Below, one piece after another: positions 30,713-39,346 of a stretch of 64,000 nucleotides of DNA (the first letter of the stretch is position 1; each line of letters begins with the position of its first letter). This DNA comes from UBA12474 sp964549625 (GTDB lineage: Bacteria > Babelota > Babeliae > Babelales > Babelaceae), in contig CAZJVA010000001.1 of assembly GCA_964549625.1 (NCBI GenBank), positions 124,001 to 188,000 of the forward strand. The letters are read 5' to 3'. The notes beneath the pieces are model-generated. The model was not told where the DNA came from and searched no databases. It saw only the letters and a list, made by a program, of their open reading frames with translations. The position numbers were made by a program, and so were the translations under genes.

Positions 30713-31549
30713 CTATATTATTTTTAGGGGAATTTGTAATGGCACATTTATTGAGGAAATTGTTGGACTAAATACTTTTTGTGATGTGTTGGCAGTGGGT
30801 GCATTTTTTTCTAGTATGATGACCTGTGCTATTCGTAAAATAATCGGGAGACATTCAAGACAAGCTTGAACAGGAGAAATGCTTCCTGAAAAGCACCGGC
30901 CAAATAGTTTATGCGAAAGCACAATCTGATTCTGTCTGCCTATGGCAGGAAGTATTGCCATGAGTGGTAGGTTGAAAATAGCTCCCAGCTGCAGTCCGCC
31001 TGCAAATGCGTAGCTATTGGTAAGTGGCTCTGGCTTATCAGTAAAGTTATTAGTTAATAATGAGGAAATGGTTAGGAAGAACAAAAGTGATGCAAGAGGT
31101 CTAAGGAAAGGAGTAGCTTTTTGGTTGCCGATCAATTCTCGCTTGGTGGCATCAGTAAATATTCCCGTGGTCAATTCGAGGTATTTTAGTTTTCCCGACG
31201 GGGAGCTTCGAAGTGTTTCTGAAAGGTTTTTCCACTCTTCTAAAGTGTCTGTTTTCGCTATAGCATTTTTAGTTTCTTCTTGATTGGATTCGTTTTTTTT
31301 CTCCTGCAGAAGATTTTTCCTCAGTTGCCATGTAAATAGCTCTTTTTCTTCATCGCTAAATGGACAATTTTCTGGTTCATTTCCTATAAACGGATGTGAG
31401 AGTAACCATGCCGTTGGTGCCAACCCCGCCAATATGCCTAGTCCGCCATACAAAAATGGTACGAGACTTTCGCTTTCGGTTGCAGGCAGGGTTTGCAGGG
31501 CTATGCAGCTTGTTGCGAGCAATATTGTTGTACGTCTTAATTTAAACAT
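30713..31549 (-). CDS. Exported or membrane protein of unknown family, copy A of a tandem pair
   Basis: 278 residues with an N-terminal signal sequence (TTILLATSCIALQTLPA), a hydrophobic Gly-rich helix near 30-50, then NCPFSDEEKELFTWQLRKN, a Lys/Glu-rich spacer, two hydrophobic segments near 150-205 and GRQNQIVLSHKLFGR. The same elements occur in the same order in the next gene downstream, although overall identity is low, which suggests an old duplication. Role unknown; a membrane-embedded envelope protein is the likely class. Confidence 0.65.
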   Translation of the reverse strand: MFKLRRTTILLATSCIALQTLPATESESLVPFLYGGLGILAGLAPTAWLLSHPFIGNEPENCPFSDEEKELFTWQLRKNLLQEKKNESNQEETKNAIAKTDTLEEWKNLSETLRSSPSGKLKYLELTTGIFTDATKRELIGNQKATPFLRPLASLLFFLTISSLLTNNFTDKPEPLTNSYAFAGGLQLGAIFNLPLMAILPAIGRQNQIVLSHKLFGRCFSGSISPVQACLECLPIILRIAQVIILEKNAPTANTSQKVFSPTISSINVPLQIPLKII

Positions 31550-31727
31550 AAGCTATCATCTTATGGTAAATTTTCCAAATTTTATTTTTTTATAGTAGCG
31601 TTTTTGCTTTTTTTTGCAAATGTTGTGGGAACGACAGACTTTTTTTCTTCAGTGTATTGCGAAAATTTGTCTTGGGGATACTTTGTTCTTAGAAGTTTTT
31701 ACTATACTACTCAAGAGTGAGGTTCTT

Positions 31728-32354
31728 ATGGCGGCACGATTAATAGGGGGACGACTTGAAGTAATTTGCGGTTCTATGTTCTCTGGCAAGTCAGAAGAGC
31801 TGATTCGGCGAATGCGCCGTGCACAGATTGCACGTCAGAAGACCCAGTTATTCAAGCATAGTAGTGATAATAGGCGTTCGATTTCTCATGTTGATGCGCA
31901 TAGCGGGATGAGTCTTGAAGCGTGTGCAGTTCGTGATGTGGCTGCAATGGAAAAAAGCATATTACCCGATACCGAGGTGATAGGTATAGATGAAGTTCAG
32001 TTTTTCGCACCCGAAATTACTGTACTGCTTGATCGATTGGTTGCCGAGGGGCGACGTGTTATCGCGGCAGGCTTAGATTTGGATTTTAGAGGTATTCCTT
32101 TTGGGTGTATGCCAGTCTTGCTAGCTTTGGCTGATGATGTGCTTAAGCTTAAGGCTGTTTGTGTGAGGAGCGGTTCTGATGCCAGATTCTCACAACGTCT
32201 TATAGATGGCCATCCAGCTAACCATAACGATCCAGTAATTTGTGTTGGTGCACAGGATTGTTATGAAGCTCGATCACGTGAATGCTTTGAAATAGATTAC
32301 AAACCGTTGGCGGAGTATGTAAAACGGTATTTTGGTGGAGCACGGGTTGAGTAA
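31728..32354 (+). CDS. tdk: Thymidine kinase (TK1-like)
   Basis: Phosphorylates thymidine for dNTP salvage. The 208-residue protein begins at ATG 31728 (GAGG upstream); 38 extra upstream codons are unconserved. It carries a Walker A-like GSMFSGKSEELIRR, GIDEVQFF and AAGLDLDFRG, all diagnostic of TK1-type enzymes. The family's structural zinc site (Cys145, Cys148, Cys183, His/Cys186) is altered: the residues here are Cys145, Ser148, Ser183 and Cys186. The enzyme may fold without zinc. radA overlaps its end by eight bases. Confidence 0.93.
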   Translation: MAARLIGGRLEVICGSMFSGKSEELIRRMRRAQIARQKTQLFKHSSDNRRSISHVDAHSGMSLEACAVRDVAAMEKSILPDTEVIGIDEVQFFAPEITVLLDRLVAEGRRVIAAGLDLDFRGIPFGCMPVLLALADDVLKLKAVCVRSGSDARFSQRLIDGHPANHNDPVICVGAQDCYEARSRECFEIDYKPLAEYVKRYFGGARVE

Positions 32355-33687
32355 GAACAAAACAACATACATGTGTACTGCATGCAACACCCAGACCTTA
32401 AAATGGTTTGGGTGTTGTCCTTCATGTGGCGCATGGAATACGGCGGAAGAAGTTGCGAGCTCTTTTGTGCAGGCAAAAAAGCCAATGAACGGCGTGGTCC
32501 CCCAACTTCGTGTTTTGTCTCAAGTGCCCAGGCGTTCGGTAGAGCGTGTTGTTTCAGGTATTGAAGAATGGGACCGAGTTCTTGGTGGTGGACTTATGCC
32601 TGGTTCTTTTTTGATACTTACGGGTGATCCTGGTATTGGTAAATCAACGCTTTTGTTGCGTGTTGCTCATGCGCTTTCTCAAAGAGTTTCTGTTGTTTAT
32701 GTTTCAACCGAAGAGTCTTTGGAACAGGTTTCTCTGCGAGCCGTTCGAACTGGCTGCTTGGGTGATTCGTTGCAGTTTTCAGATCAGGCCGATCTAGAAG
32801 TTTGTATTGCGCAGGCTTTGGCTTTGAAGCCGGCCGTTTTGATTATCGATTCGATACAAAACTGTTTTTCGCAGTCTATTCAGGCCTCTATTGGTAGTAT
32901 GGGATATTTGCGCGATGCGGCATTTAAGTTAATGCGCCTGGCTAAGGATCATAATATTGCTGTTTTGGTAAGTGGTCATATTACTAAGGATGGTACTATG
33001 GCAGGCCCCAAGCTTTTGGAGCATATGGTTGATGGGGTTTTTTATTTGCAGTGTGAAGATCGGTGGCAGACGCGCATATTACGTTCTGTTAAAAACAGGT
33101 TTGGTACGGTTGATGAGCTCGGTTTTTTTCAAATGAGTGAAGCTGGCTTAGTCGAGGTTTCTAATGTTACTACTCATTTGTTGGATGAAATTTCTGCTGC
33201 TCCTGGGTCTGCACTGGTCAGCTATGTCGAAGGTTCGCGGCCGCTTATCTTGGAGCTGCAGGCGTTAGTTGTGGCAAGTCAGTATGGTATGCCGCAGCGG
33301 GTCATTTCTGGAATCGATCCTAAGCAGGTTGTTTTGATTGCAGCTATTTTAGAGAAATACTTGAAGATTAAATTGAGTGCTCATGATTTGTTTTTTAAAA
33401 CAAGTGGGGGCATCAAGATTGCCGGCAGCTCGTCTGATCTTGGTATAGCGCTAGCCCTGTTATCAAGTTATTTTCAATCTCCTTTATCTCGCAAAAGCTT
33501 GGCCGTTGGTGAGATTAGTTTAACAGGACAAATAAAACCAATTAACTTTATTGGGTTTCATATTGGTGAGGCCGAAAAGATTGGTGTTGAACGGGTAATT
33601 GTCTCTGAGTCTCAGCGAATTGATAAAGCTTCAGTTGAGCTTGTTCGGCTAAAAACTGTTGCTGAGCTTCTTTCTCTTTTTGAGTAG
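32347..33687 (+). CDS. radA: DNA repair protein RadA
   Basis: RadA is a RecA-like branch-migration helicase in recombination and transformation. 446 residues from TTG 32347, chosen because the sequence then aligns with the family opening (a Ser-Lys start nine residues before the first Cys) and GGTGGAG lies upstream; a GTG at 32335 is possible. The zinc finger Cys10, 13, 24 and 27, Walker A GDPGIGKSTLL (Lys99), the KNRFG motif and a C-terminal Lon-like domain are all present. Confidence 0.94.
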   Translation: MSKNKTTYMCTACNTQTLKWFGCCPSCGAWNTAEEVASSFVQAKKPMNGVVPQLRVLSQVPRRSVERVVSGIEEWDRVLGGGLMPGSFLILTGDPGIGKSTLLLRVAHALSQRVSVVYVSTEESLEQVSLRAVRTGCLGDSLQFSDQADLEVCIAQALALKPAVLIIDSIQNCFSQSIQASIGSMGYLRDAAFKLMRLAKDHNIAVLVSGHITKDGTMAGPKLLEHMVDGVFYLQCEDRWQTRILRSVKNRFGTVDELGFFQMSEAGLVEVSNVTTHLLDEISAAPGSALVSYVEGSRPLILELQALVVASQYGMPQRVISGIDPKQVVLIAAILEKYLKIKLSAHDLFFKTSGGIKIAGSSSDLGIALALLSSYFQSPLSRKSLAVGEISLTGQIKPINFIGFHIGEAEKIGVERVIVSESQRIDKASVELVRLKTVAELLSLFE

Positions 33688-33757
33688 CCAAAACTGCCTT
33701 CGTGCGCTAAACTTGAGCAAATCGCGAGTAGTCTTTGCGTTATAAAGGGAGTATGGC

Positions 33758-36463
33758 ATGAAACCGGTAGCAGTGCTGTTTGTTGGCCTTTTGAGCCTTG
33801 TCTGTAACGGCATATATGCAACAATCAAACTTGGAGTTTCTGATGGTCGTGCGTTTCCCGTTCCTTTGGGAGCCGCGGTTTTTGATGTTGATCGTTCGGT
33901 TTCCTTTGTTGCTCTTTCTGAGGCGACAGGAGGTGAGGATGGGCAGTATGCAGTTTCGATGGTTAATGTGTCCCAAGATTTTTATCAGGGGGTAACGCCA
34001 GCCAAGATGCGTATTGGCTCAGTCTATGATCAGGATAATCCGTTGTTTGGTAAGAAGATTTCAAAGTTGGCGTTAGTGGAGCATGCTCCTGTTGTTGTAT
34101 CTGATGATCAACCAAATTCTGTGTATGCGATACGAAATCCTGGGACATCGGGGACTTTTTTGATAGCTTCCCCCGTTTTTAAATTGGATAATGGGTTGGA
34201 TTGTTCGCGTATTGAAAACATTGTTGGGTTTCCAGCGCAAGGCGCTTTTTTTGCGGTATTGCGGGGAGCTCAGCCTTTTGGTGCTGATGATTCTACTATT
34301 ACCGTGGCTACCGTAGGTCTAGATGAGGCCAAAAAAACAATTGTTATCAAGCAAAGCGATACTGCTTTAGTGCATAAGGCCTCTGAAGCATTAAAAATAA
34401 ACGAAGATTTGCAAGATATTGAGCCTGCGGTTGCTCAGGGTGTTAGTGAGCATTTTCAGACATGCTATACCGGGTTACGGGTAATTTCGGCAGATGAGGT
34501 CGACGCAGGTGCCCGCGCAGTTTTTTTAGGCTTAGATATTCCGATAGCACCAGATGATGCCATTGAGGCTGATTCGATTATTGGTACTAATGAACGAGAT
34601 ACTGCGGTGCGGATATATCATGTTGCGACTATGTGGACGACAACCGGTTTTGATTATTTGGTTGTTGTTGGTGGTAAAGAGCCTAACCCTGGGGATAAGA
34701 AGGCTTCTGTTTCGGCCCTTCCTCTTGTTGGATATGGCGAAGGTTTTGGTCGTCTGGCAAAATGGGACTCCAAAATAGAAACGTTAGTCAATGTTTATAA
34801 TAAAAAACAGGTTGTTGGTCGTGCGTTTTCGGAGGCTGCTCTTGCCGCTGGGGATATTCCTGCTGCCAATGATGACTCTGTTGTCGTTGGTGGAAATGCT
34901 GTTTTGCCGGGAGATGTGCTTCAACTTTTAGTTGCAAAAGATACGGTATTTGTTGCGGTAGCTGATGATGACGAAGTACATGGAGGTATGTTCTCATCTA
35001 CAGCGCTGTTTGATAAAGATGGGCGAATTAGGGGTTGGACTAATTGGGCTCCTGCAGGCGGTATTGGTACAAAAGCTGTTGCGGGATTTTTGGATCAGGC
35101 CAATGCGGTTTGGTATTCCATGCGTGGTGAAACATGGGATGATGTGGTAACGGTCGAACGTACGCAATGGCAAGAGTCAAATTGGGGTGCAAAACTGGAT
35201 GAGTTTTTTGGGCAAGATGAGCATGGTGTTCAGTGTGTTGTAGATTTTCCTCGTACCCATTCTGCTTTTTCTCAGGACGATGATAATCGGACCTCTTTGA
35301 TTTGTTTGACGGGTAATGGCAAGGTGGCGTTAGCGCAGAGTGGGTTTACTGACCCGAATGACGACTGTTTTAGAGTGCTTGGCGCGATTGGCACTGTTGA
35401 AAAAAATTCAACGGCTCGGGTGGCGGATGCGTATCTTTGGGATGGACAGGTACTTGCAGATATTGGAGCTATCATAACCGCTGATATTGTCAGTTACGGT
35501 GGCAACTCCTGGCTAGTTGTTGGGGGGAGTCATGGTGCAGCAGTTTTATGTAGGCCTGATGGGACAGGCTGGGTGACTGGTGCTCTTGGTTCAAATTTTG
35601 ATGAATTGCCTCAAGATTTGATGTGGAAAAAGTTTTATTCAGGACGTGCTGTTCGTAAGATTTGCGCCAATGGGGATACTTTCTTTTTGCTGACCGAAGA
35701 ATCACTTCATCGTTTTACCCCAACGCCTGGGTTGTTTTTGGGGGGGGGCTTAGGTCCTCTCTTGGCGGATTCAACATCTTTTAGACCACAGTATCCTACC
35801 GTTCGTTTCTCTGATCTTTTTGTTTCTAATGAGCTTGCTTTGTTGGCAACCGATGTTGGCCTGTGGCGCAGTGGTAATGGCAAAGATGTTAGAGATGCTT
35901 CGTCTTTAACTGTTGGTTGGCAGCTCGTTGAACTACCCGAAAGTATGTACTCAGTAACGCGTTTATACCCTATTAGTCCAACGGGAATATCTCAAGATAT
36001 TTTGGGCGATGAACGTGGGGGAAATGTTTTGGCGCTGAGTTCTTCGGTTGGTCGTAATGGAAGCTCAGTGTACCGTTTGGCATTGCAGCCGGTGTTGGGG
36101 GGCGACGAAGTCTCCAATGAAACGGTAGCGTTGCTTCCGGATTGTTTTACCGTGATTTGGTCGCGCAATGAAATTACTGAAGAGCCAAAACGTACATATT
36201 TTGTAAGTCGGGGGGATTATCGAAATTATGTGGCGACTGATGGTGCTTTGTGGTTGTTTTCGCGCAACGCATATGCGCCAACGAATGCACCAGCGTTTGT
36301 TGAGGCTTTGCCTGCAGCATATCGAAGTATGTCAACGCAGGGGCCATCAATGAGCCGTGTCGTGTGGGCTGCGCATAAGGGGGCAGGAATGGGGCCGCTA
36401 TGTCTCCGATCAAGTGATGGTGGTTGGCTGGCTGGAGGAAGTCGTATATATGGTCAAAATTAA
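33758..36463 (+). CDS. Large secreted protein of unknown function
   Basis: 901 residues, family not recognised. A clear signal peptide (residues 1-21, ending GIYA) follows an AGGGAG ribosome site. The mature part is acidic, rich in Asp, Gly, Val and aromatic residues, and is built of short alternating beta-strand-like segments with repeated xxVVVGG and xxAVWYS-type stretches, suggestive of a beta-propeller or other all-beta surface fold. No sortase, lipobox or C-terminal barrel signature is seen. The barrel protein at 36478 starts 14 bases after its stop, so the two are probably co-expressed and may interact at the cell surface. Confidence 0.7.
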   Translation: MKPVAVLFVGLLSLVCNGIYATIKLGVSDGRAFPVPLGAAVFDVDRSVSFVALSEATGGEDGQYAVSMVNVSQDFYQGVTPAKMRIGSVYDQDNPLFGKKISKLALVEHAPVVVSDDQPNSVYAIRNPGTSGTFLIASPVFKLDNGLDCSRIENIVGFPAQGAFFAVLRGAQPFGADDSTITVATVGLDEAKKTIVIKQSDTALVHKASEALKINEDLQDIEPAVAQGVSEHFQTCYTGLRVISADEVDAGARAVFLGLDIPIAPDDAIEADSIIGTNERDTAVRIYHVATMWTTTGFDYLVVVGGKEPNPGDKKASVSALPLVGYGEGFGRLAKWDSKIETLVNVYNKKQVVGRAFSEAALAAGDIPAANDDSVVVGGNAVLPGDVLQLLVAKDTVFVAVADDDEVHGGMFSSTALFDKDGRIRGWTNWAPAGGIGTKAVAGFLDQANAVWYSMRGETWDDVVTVERTQWQESNWGAKLDEFFGQDEHGVQCVVDFPRTHSAFSQDDDNRTSLICLTGNGKVALAQSGFTDPNDDCFRVLGAIGTVEKNSTARVADAYLWDGQVLADIGAIITADIVSYGGNSWLVVGGSHGAAVLCRPDGTGWVTGALGSNFDELPQDLMWKKFYSGRAVRKICANGDTFFLLTEESLHRFTPTPGLFLGGGLGPLLADSTSFRPQYPTVRFSDLFVSNELALLATDVGLWRSGNGKDVRDASSLTVGWQLVELPESMYSVTRLYPISPTGISQDILGDERGGNVLALSSSVGRNGSSVYRLALQPVLGGDEVSNETVALLPDCFTVIWSRNEITEEPKRTYFVSRGDYRNYVATDGALWLFSRNAYAPTNAPAFVEALPAAYRSMSTQGPSMSRVVWAAHKGAGMGPLCLRSSDGGWLAGGSRIYGQN

Positions 36464-36477
36464 ACGTGGGTACCAGC

Positions 36478-37749
36478 ATGAAATACTGGAATTTTAGAAA
36501 GGCCCTATTTTTGGGCGGTCTTCTTGGATCTATTGGGAGTAATAGCTTAGGTCAAATGCCCCATACAAATCTTTTTGCGCCTAATGATTTGTGGTTGTGT
36601 AAGCCGTATTTGACACCATCAAATATTGGTTTTGATTTGGGGTATGAGCAGACCATTGGTGGACGTGCATATCAGTATGCCGAAGATGAATTAGGTAATT
36701 CTAATTGTTTTAGAAAGCGTGGGGATCTGTTACAGCTTTTTGGTGATCGTCAGGATCTTCTGGCGGCTTTAAAGGGTGATGTATTTGCAGCAGAGCGTAC
36801 TCAGATTGCCCAGCGTTATAATTTGATTGATGATGATGGTACGTTTGGGCTTTTTATTCCTCATGGTGACATTGAGATTCGACAAGCGCTGTTTTCTGCG
36901 CGCTGGCGAATCAATAGTTCGTTTTCTCTTATGGCGTCCATTCCCTTGGTCTCCTATAAATTGAATCATGTCTGGTGGAGTAAGGCTCCGGGTAATCATG
37001 CTGACAGCTTTGATAGTCAGTTAACGGATGATCTAGTTCGTGATGTTGGTGCTGTTGGGGGTGCTAACTTTTTTGACACGGCACAGTCGGGTTTTGGTGA
37101 CTTGCCTTTGCAGGTTCGATGGGCCCGTTCCTTTCCTCAAGCCAGAGAGATTTTAAAAAATGTTTCTCTCGATGCACGGCTTGGTGTACTTTTGCCTACA
37201 GGAAAAAAAGAAGATGCGCGAGCGCTGTTTGCGCCGGGCTTAGGGTATGGTGGTGGATTTGGTATTCCTGGTGGTATACAGCTTCGCTTGCAGTTTGGAC
37301 GGTATATACATGCTGGTGTCGATGTTGATCTACTATATTGTTTTGGCGATACCCAGGAGCGGAAAATTAGGACAGATCGCGCGCAGACTGATTTGGCTTT
37401 GATTGCTCGAAAAAGTACTTATAAGGACCCAGGATTGCGCCAAAAATTTACATTGTTTGTTGAGGGTGCGCGCATGCTGGGTGGGTTGGTTTGGCGTGTG
37501 GGGTATCAGTACCTTAAACAGAATGAGTCTCGTTTGTATGTGAATTCATTTGATACCGACGCTGTTATCGTTAATGGCGCCGAGAACCTTCAGCTGTGGA
37601 CAGATCACTCTGCTTTGGCGATGCTGGCATACGATTTTGTTGGTTCTTGTTCTAGTATGCGTGCAGGATTGACTTTTAAATGGGGTTTTAATGGCCAACG
37701 TGCATTAGCTATGGATACTATAACCGCCCACATAGGCTGTGATTTTTAG
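36478..37749 (+). CDS. Predicted outer-membrane beta-barrel protein
   Basis: 423 residues from ATG 36478. An N-terminal signal peptide (KALFLGGLLGSIGSNSLG) is followed by alternating amphipathic strands, with Gly- and aromatic-rich sequence such as GYGGGFGIPGGIQLRLQFG and many strand-turn-strand segments. It ends in Phe (AHIGCDF), as expected for a BAM-recognised barrel. No named family recognised. It directly follows the 901-residue secreted protein. Confidence 0.7.
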   Translation: MKYWNFRKALFLGGLLGSIGSNSLGQMPHTNLFAPNDLWLCKPYLTPSNIGFDLGYEQTIGGRAYQYAEDELGNSNCFRKRGDLLQLFGDRQDLLAALKGDVFAAERTQIAQRYNLIDDDGTFGLFIPHGDIEIRQALFSARWRINSSFSLMASIPLVSYKLNHVWWSKAPGNHADSFDSQLTDDLVRDVGAVGGANFFDTAQSGFGDLPLQVRWARSFPQAREILKNVSLDARLGVLLPTGKKEDARALFAPGLGYGGGFGIPGGIQLRLQFGRYIHAGVDVDLLYCFGDTQERKIRTDRAQTDLALIARKSTYKDPGLRQKFTLFVEGARMLGGLVWRVGYQYLKQNESRLYVNSFDTDAVIVNGAENLQLWTDHSALAMLAYDFVGSCSSMRAGLTFKWGFNGQRALAMDTITAHIGCDF

Positions 37750-37764
37750 TAAGTGAGAAGCAGG

Positions 37765-37793
37765 TTGTCGCCCACATGATAGTGTGATAGAAT
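37765..37793 (+). promoter_or_regulatory. Promoter of the small secreted protein gene
   Basis: TTGTCG (37765-37770), exactly 17 bases and TAGAAT (37788-37793) form a strong promoter, 42 bases before the ATG at 37836. Confidence 0.7.
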
Positions 37794-37835
37794 CTGCACG
37801 AATGTTTGTTTTGCTCATATAGAAGGAGTGGTACG

Positions 37836-38171
37836 ATGAAAAAGCTATACTTGGGTTTGGTTGCTCTTGCCATGTTTGCAGGATATTCATTTGCGGAAGA
37901 AGCACCAGCAGCGGATGTTGTGGCTGTTGATGAAGAATATGCTATTGAAACAGAGTTTTTTAAGAATCTCAATGGCGCCTTAGAAGTATACAATCTTCCT
38001 GCTGGTGTAAAGACGTTCTCTGAGGTATATGAGCTTCTTTCTGGTGAATTACAAAAAGTTGCAGAAGAAAATCCAGAGCTATTGAAAGGCATGATAGAAA
38101 AGTATGGACAAGAAACCGCTAACGGCGAAAAAGTTGTTTCGGTTCCTCTTTATTTCTATATTAAGGGCTAA
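37836..38171 (+). CDS. Small secreted protein of unknown function
   Basis: 111 residues with an AAGGAG ribosome site and a typical signal peptide (KKLYLGLVALAMFAGYSFA). The mature 92 residues are acidic and mostly helical. It has its own strong promoter and a terminator, so it is monocistronic and probably well expressed. No family recognised; a periplasmic or surface factor is likely. Confidence 0.75.
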   Translation: MKKLYLGLVALAMFAGYSFAEEAPAADVVAVDEEYAIETEFFKNLNGALEVYNLPAGVKTFSEVYELLSGELQKVAEENPELLKGMIEKYGQETANGEKVVSVPLYFYIKG

Positions 38172-38193
38172 TATAGCTTTTGATTAAAGGTAT

Positions 38194-38232
38194 AAAGGCG
38201 GGTGATTTTTAAAATCACCCGCCTTTATTGGT
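38194..38232. terminator. Bidirectional terminator between convergent genes
   Basis: Perfect arms 38194-38208 and 38212-38226 (core GGCGGGTGATTTT) form a stem with a tiny loop, flanked by T-rich sequence on the right and A-rich sequence on the left. It can end both the small secreted protein gene and the convergent gene at 38249. Confidence 0.88.
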
Positions 38233-38248
38233 TTATAAGAGATTTTAA

Positions 38249-39259
38249 TTATATAAATCTGTCTACTGATAGTCCGCTTGTATAGGCTTCAGATTTGGTT
38301 ATGCCGCGCATGATTACCGTCATGAGGTAGTTTTCTTTTGATGTCATTTCAGCCTCTTGTTCTCGAAGGAGGAGCCATGCATGTTTTTTTTCTTGAAGCT
38401 CATTTTGCATTATCTTGTAAACGTCGGGAGTGAGCTGCGAGCCGGCACACTCAATAAAGTAGCCGAAGCGATAAAGCAAAGACCAAATAAGTAGATTAAG
38501 GTCTTCATATGTTGCAATCAGGTGGGATTCGAAAAACCCCTGTAATTGGTTGGCAATTGCGACCATCATGCGCCAAGAATCACTTTTTTCCCGGGGGTGC
38601 CAAATGAGTTTGTTGGTTGCGGTTAACAGAAATTGCGTAACTGCGGCCTGCAGCTCACGAACCACATATTGAGAGTTGGAAAATTGAACGGTTTGAGTTA
38701 TGTGCGTAGCTGTTTTGTGTAAAAACTCTTCGGGCTGTTCTTTGAGCAGGTCAAAGTTTTCGAGAAGGGCTTTTTTGAGCTCGTTTTGTACCTGGGTGAA
38801 TGTATCTTGTTCTTCAACGCGCATACACTGTGTTTTGAGGACCTCGTCCATTCGTTCCATAAGTGCTAATACTGCATAGGGGTTGACCCATTCACAAGCT
38901 TGAAGGCGTTGGGTGAAAAGGGCGAGCACAGACAAGAAGAATTGAATACTTTTTTCTTGCTGTTGTCCAAATTCCAAGAAATCTATGAGATGAATAAAGC
39001 ATGCGGGAAGAAATCGCTCGACATAAAACGATGTATTATACTGCTGGATGAAACGTTTAAGCCCTTCTTGAGTAAAGCTTACTGGTCGAAGTAATTCATT
39101 AATTAATTCTTCTGCTGTTGGGGTATGTTTTTTTTCTTGTTGAACATATTCAATGGTGTTGGTTTTACGTTTTTTTGTTTTGCGACGGGCTTCGAGGACT
39201 GGTGTACACAGGCTCCAGGCAACCACATTAGCAAGCAAAAATCGGAAGTATATATTCAT
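38249..39259 (-). CDS. Exported helical protein of unknown function
   Basis: 336 residues from ATG 39259, which has AGGAA at ribosome-site distance; an upstream TTG is rejected. A signal peptide (LLANVVAWSLCTPVLEA) leads into a Lys/Arg-rich stretch and then an almost entirely alpha-helical, Gln/Glu-rich domain with no membrane helices. No family recognised. It diverges from the type II secretion operon. Confidence 0.65.
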   Translation of the reverse strand: MNIYFRFLLANVVAWSLCTPVLEARRKTKKRKTNTIEYVQQEKKHTPTAEELINELLRPVSFTQEGLKRFIQQYNTSFYVERFLPACFIHLIDFLEFGQQQEKSIQFFLSVLALFTQRLQACEWVNPYAVLALMERMDEVLKTQCMRVEEQDTFTQVQNELKKALLENFDLLKEQPEEFLHKTATHITQTVQFSNSQYVVRELQAAVTQFLLTATNKLIWHPREKSDSWRMMVAIANQLQGFFESHLIATYEDLNLLIWSLLYRFGYFIECAGSQLTPDVYKIMQNELQEKKHAWLLLREQEAEMTSKENYLMTVIMRGITKSEAYTSGLSVDRFI

Positions 39260-39346
39260 GGGTATTCCTATAGACAATAAAGTGTTTTTTTGTGTACAGT
39301 GCTCATAGGTATGGTACCATTATTTGCCACAACCTGAAGGTTTTTT

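Noticed and set aside
39311..39320. Perfect palindrome ATGGTACCAT before gspF
   Set aside because: Too short to support as an operator by itself; no second copy seen.
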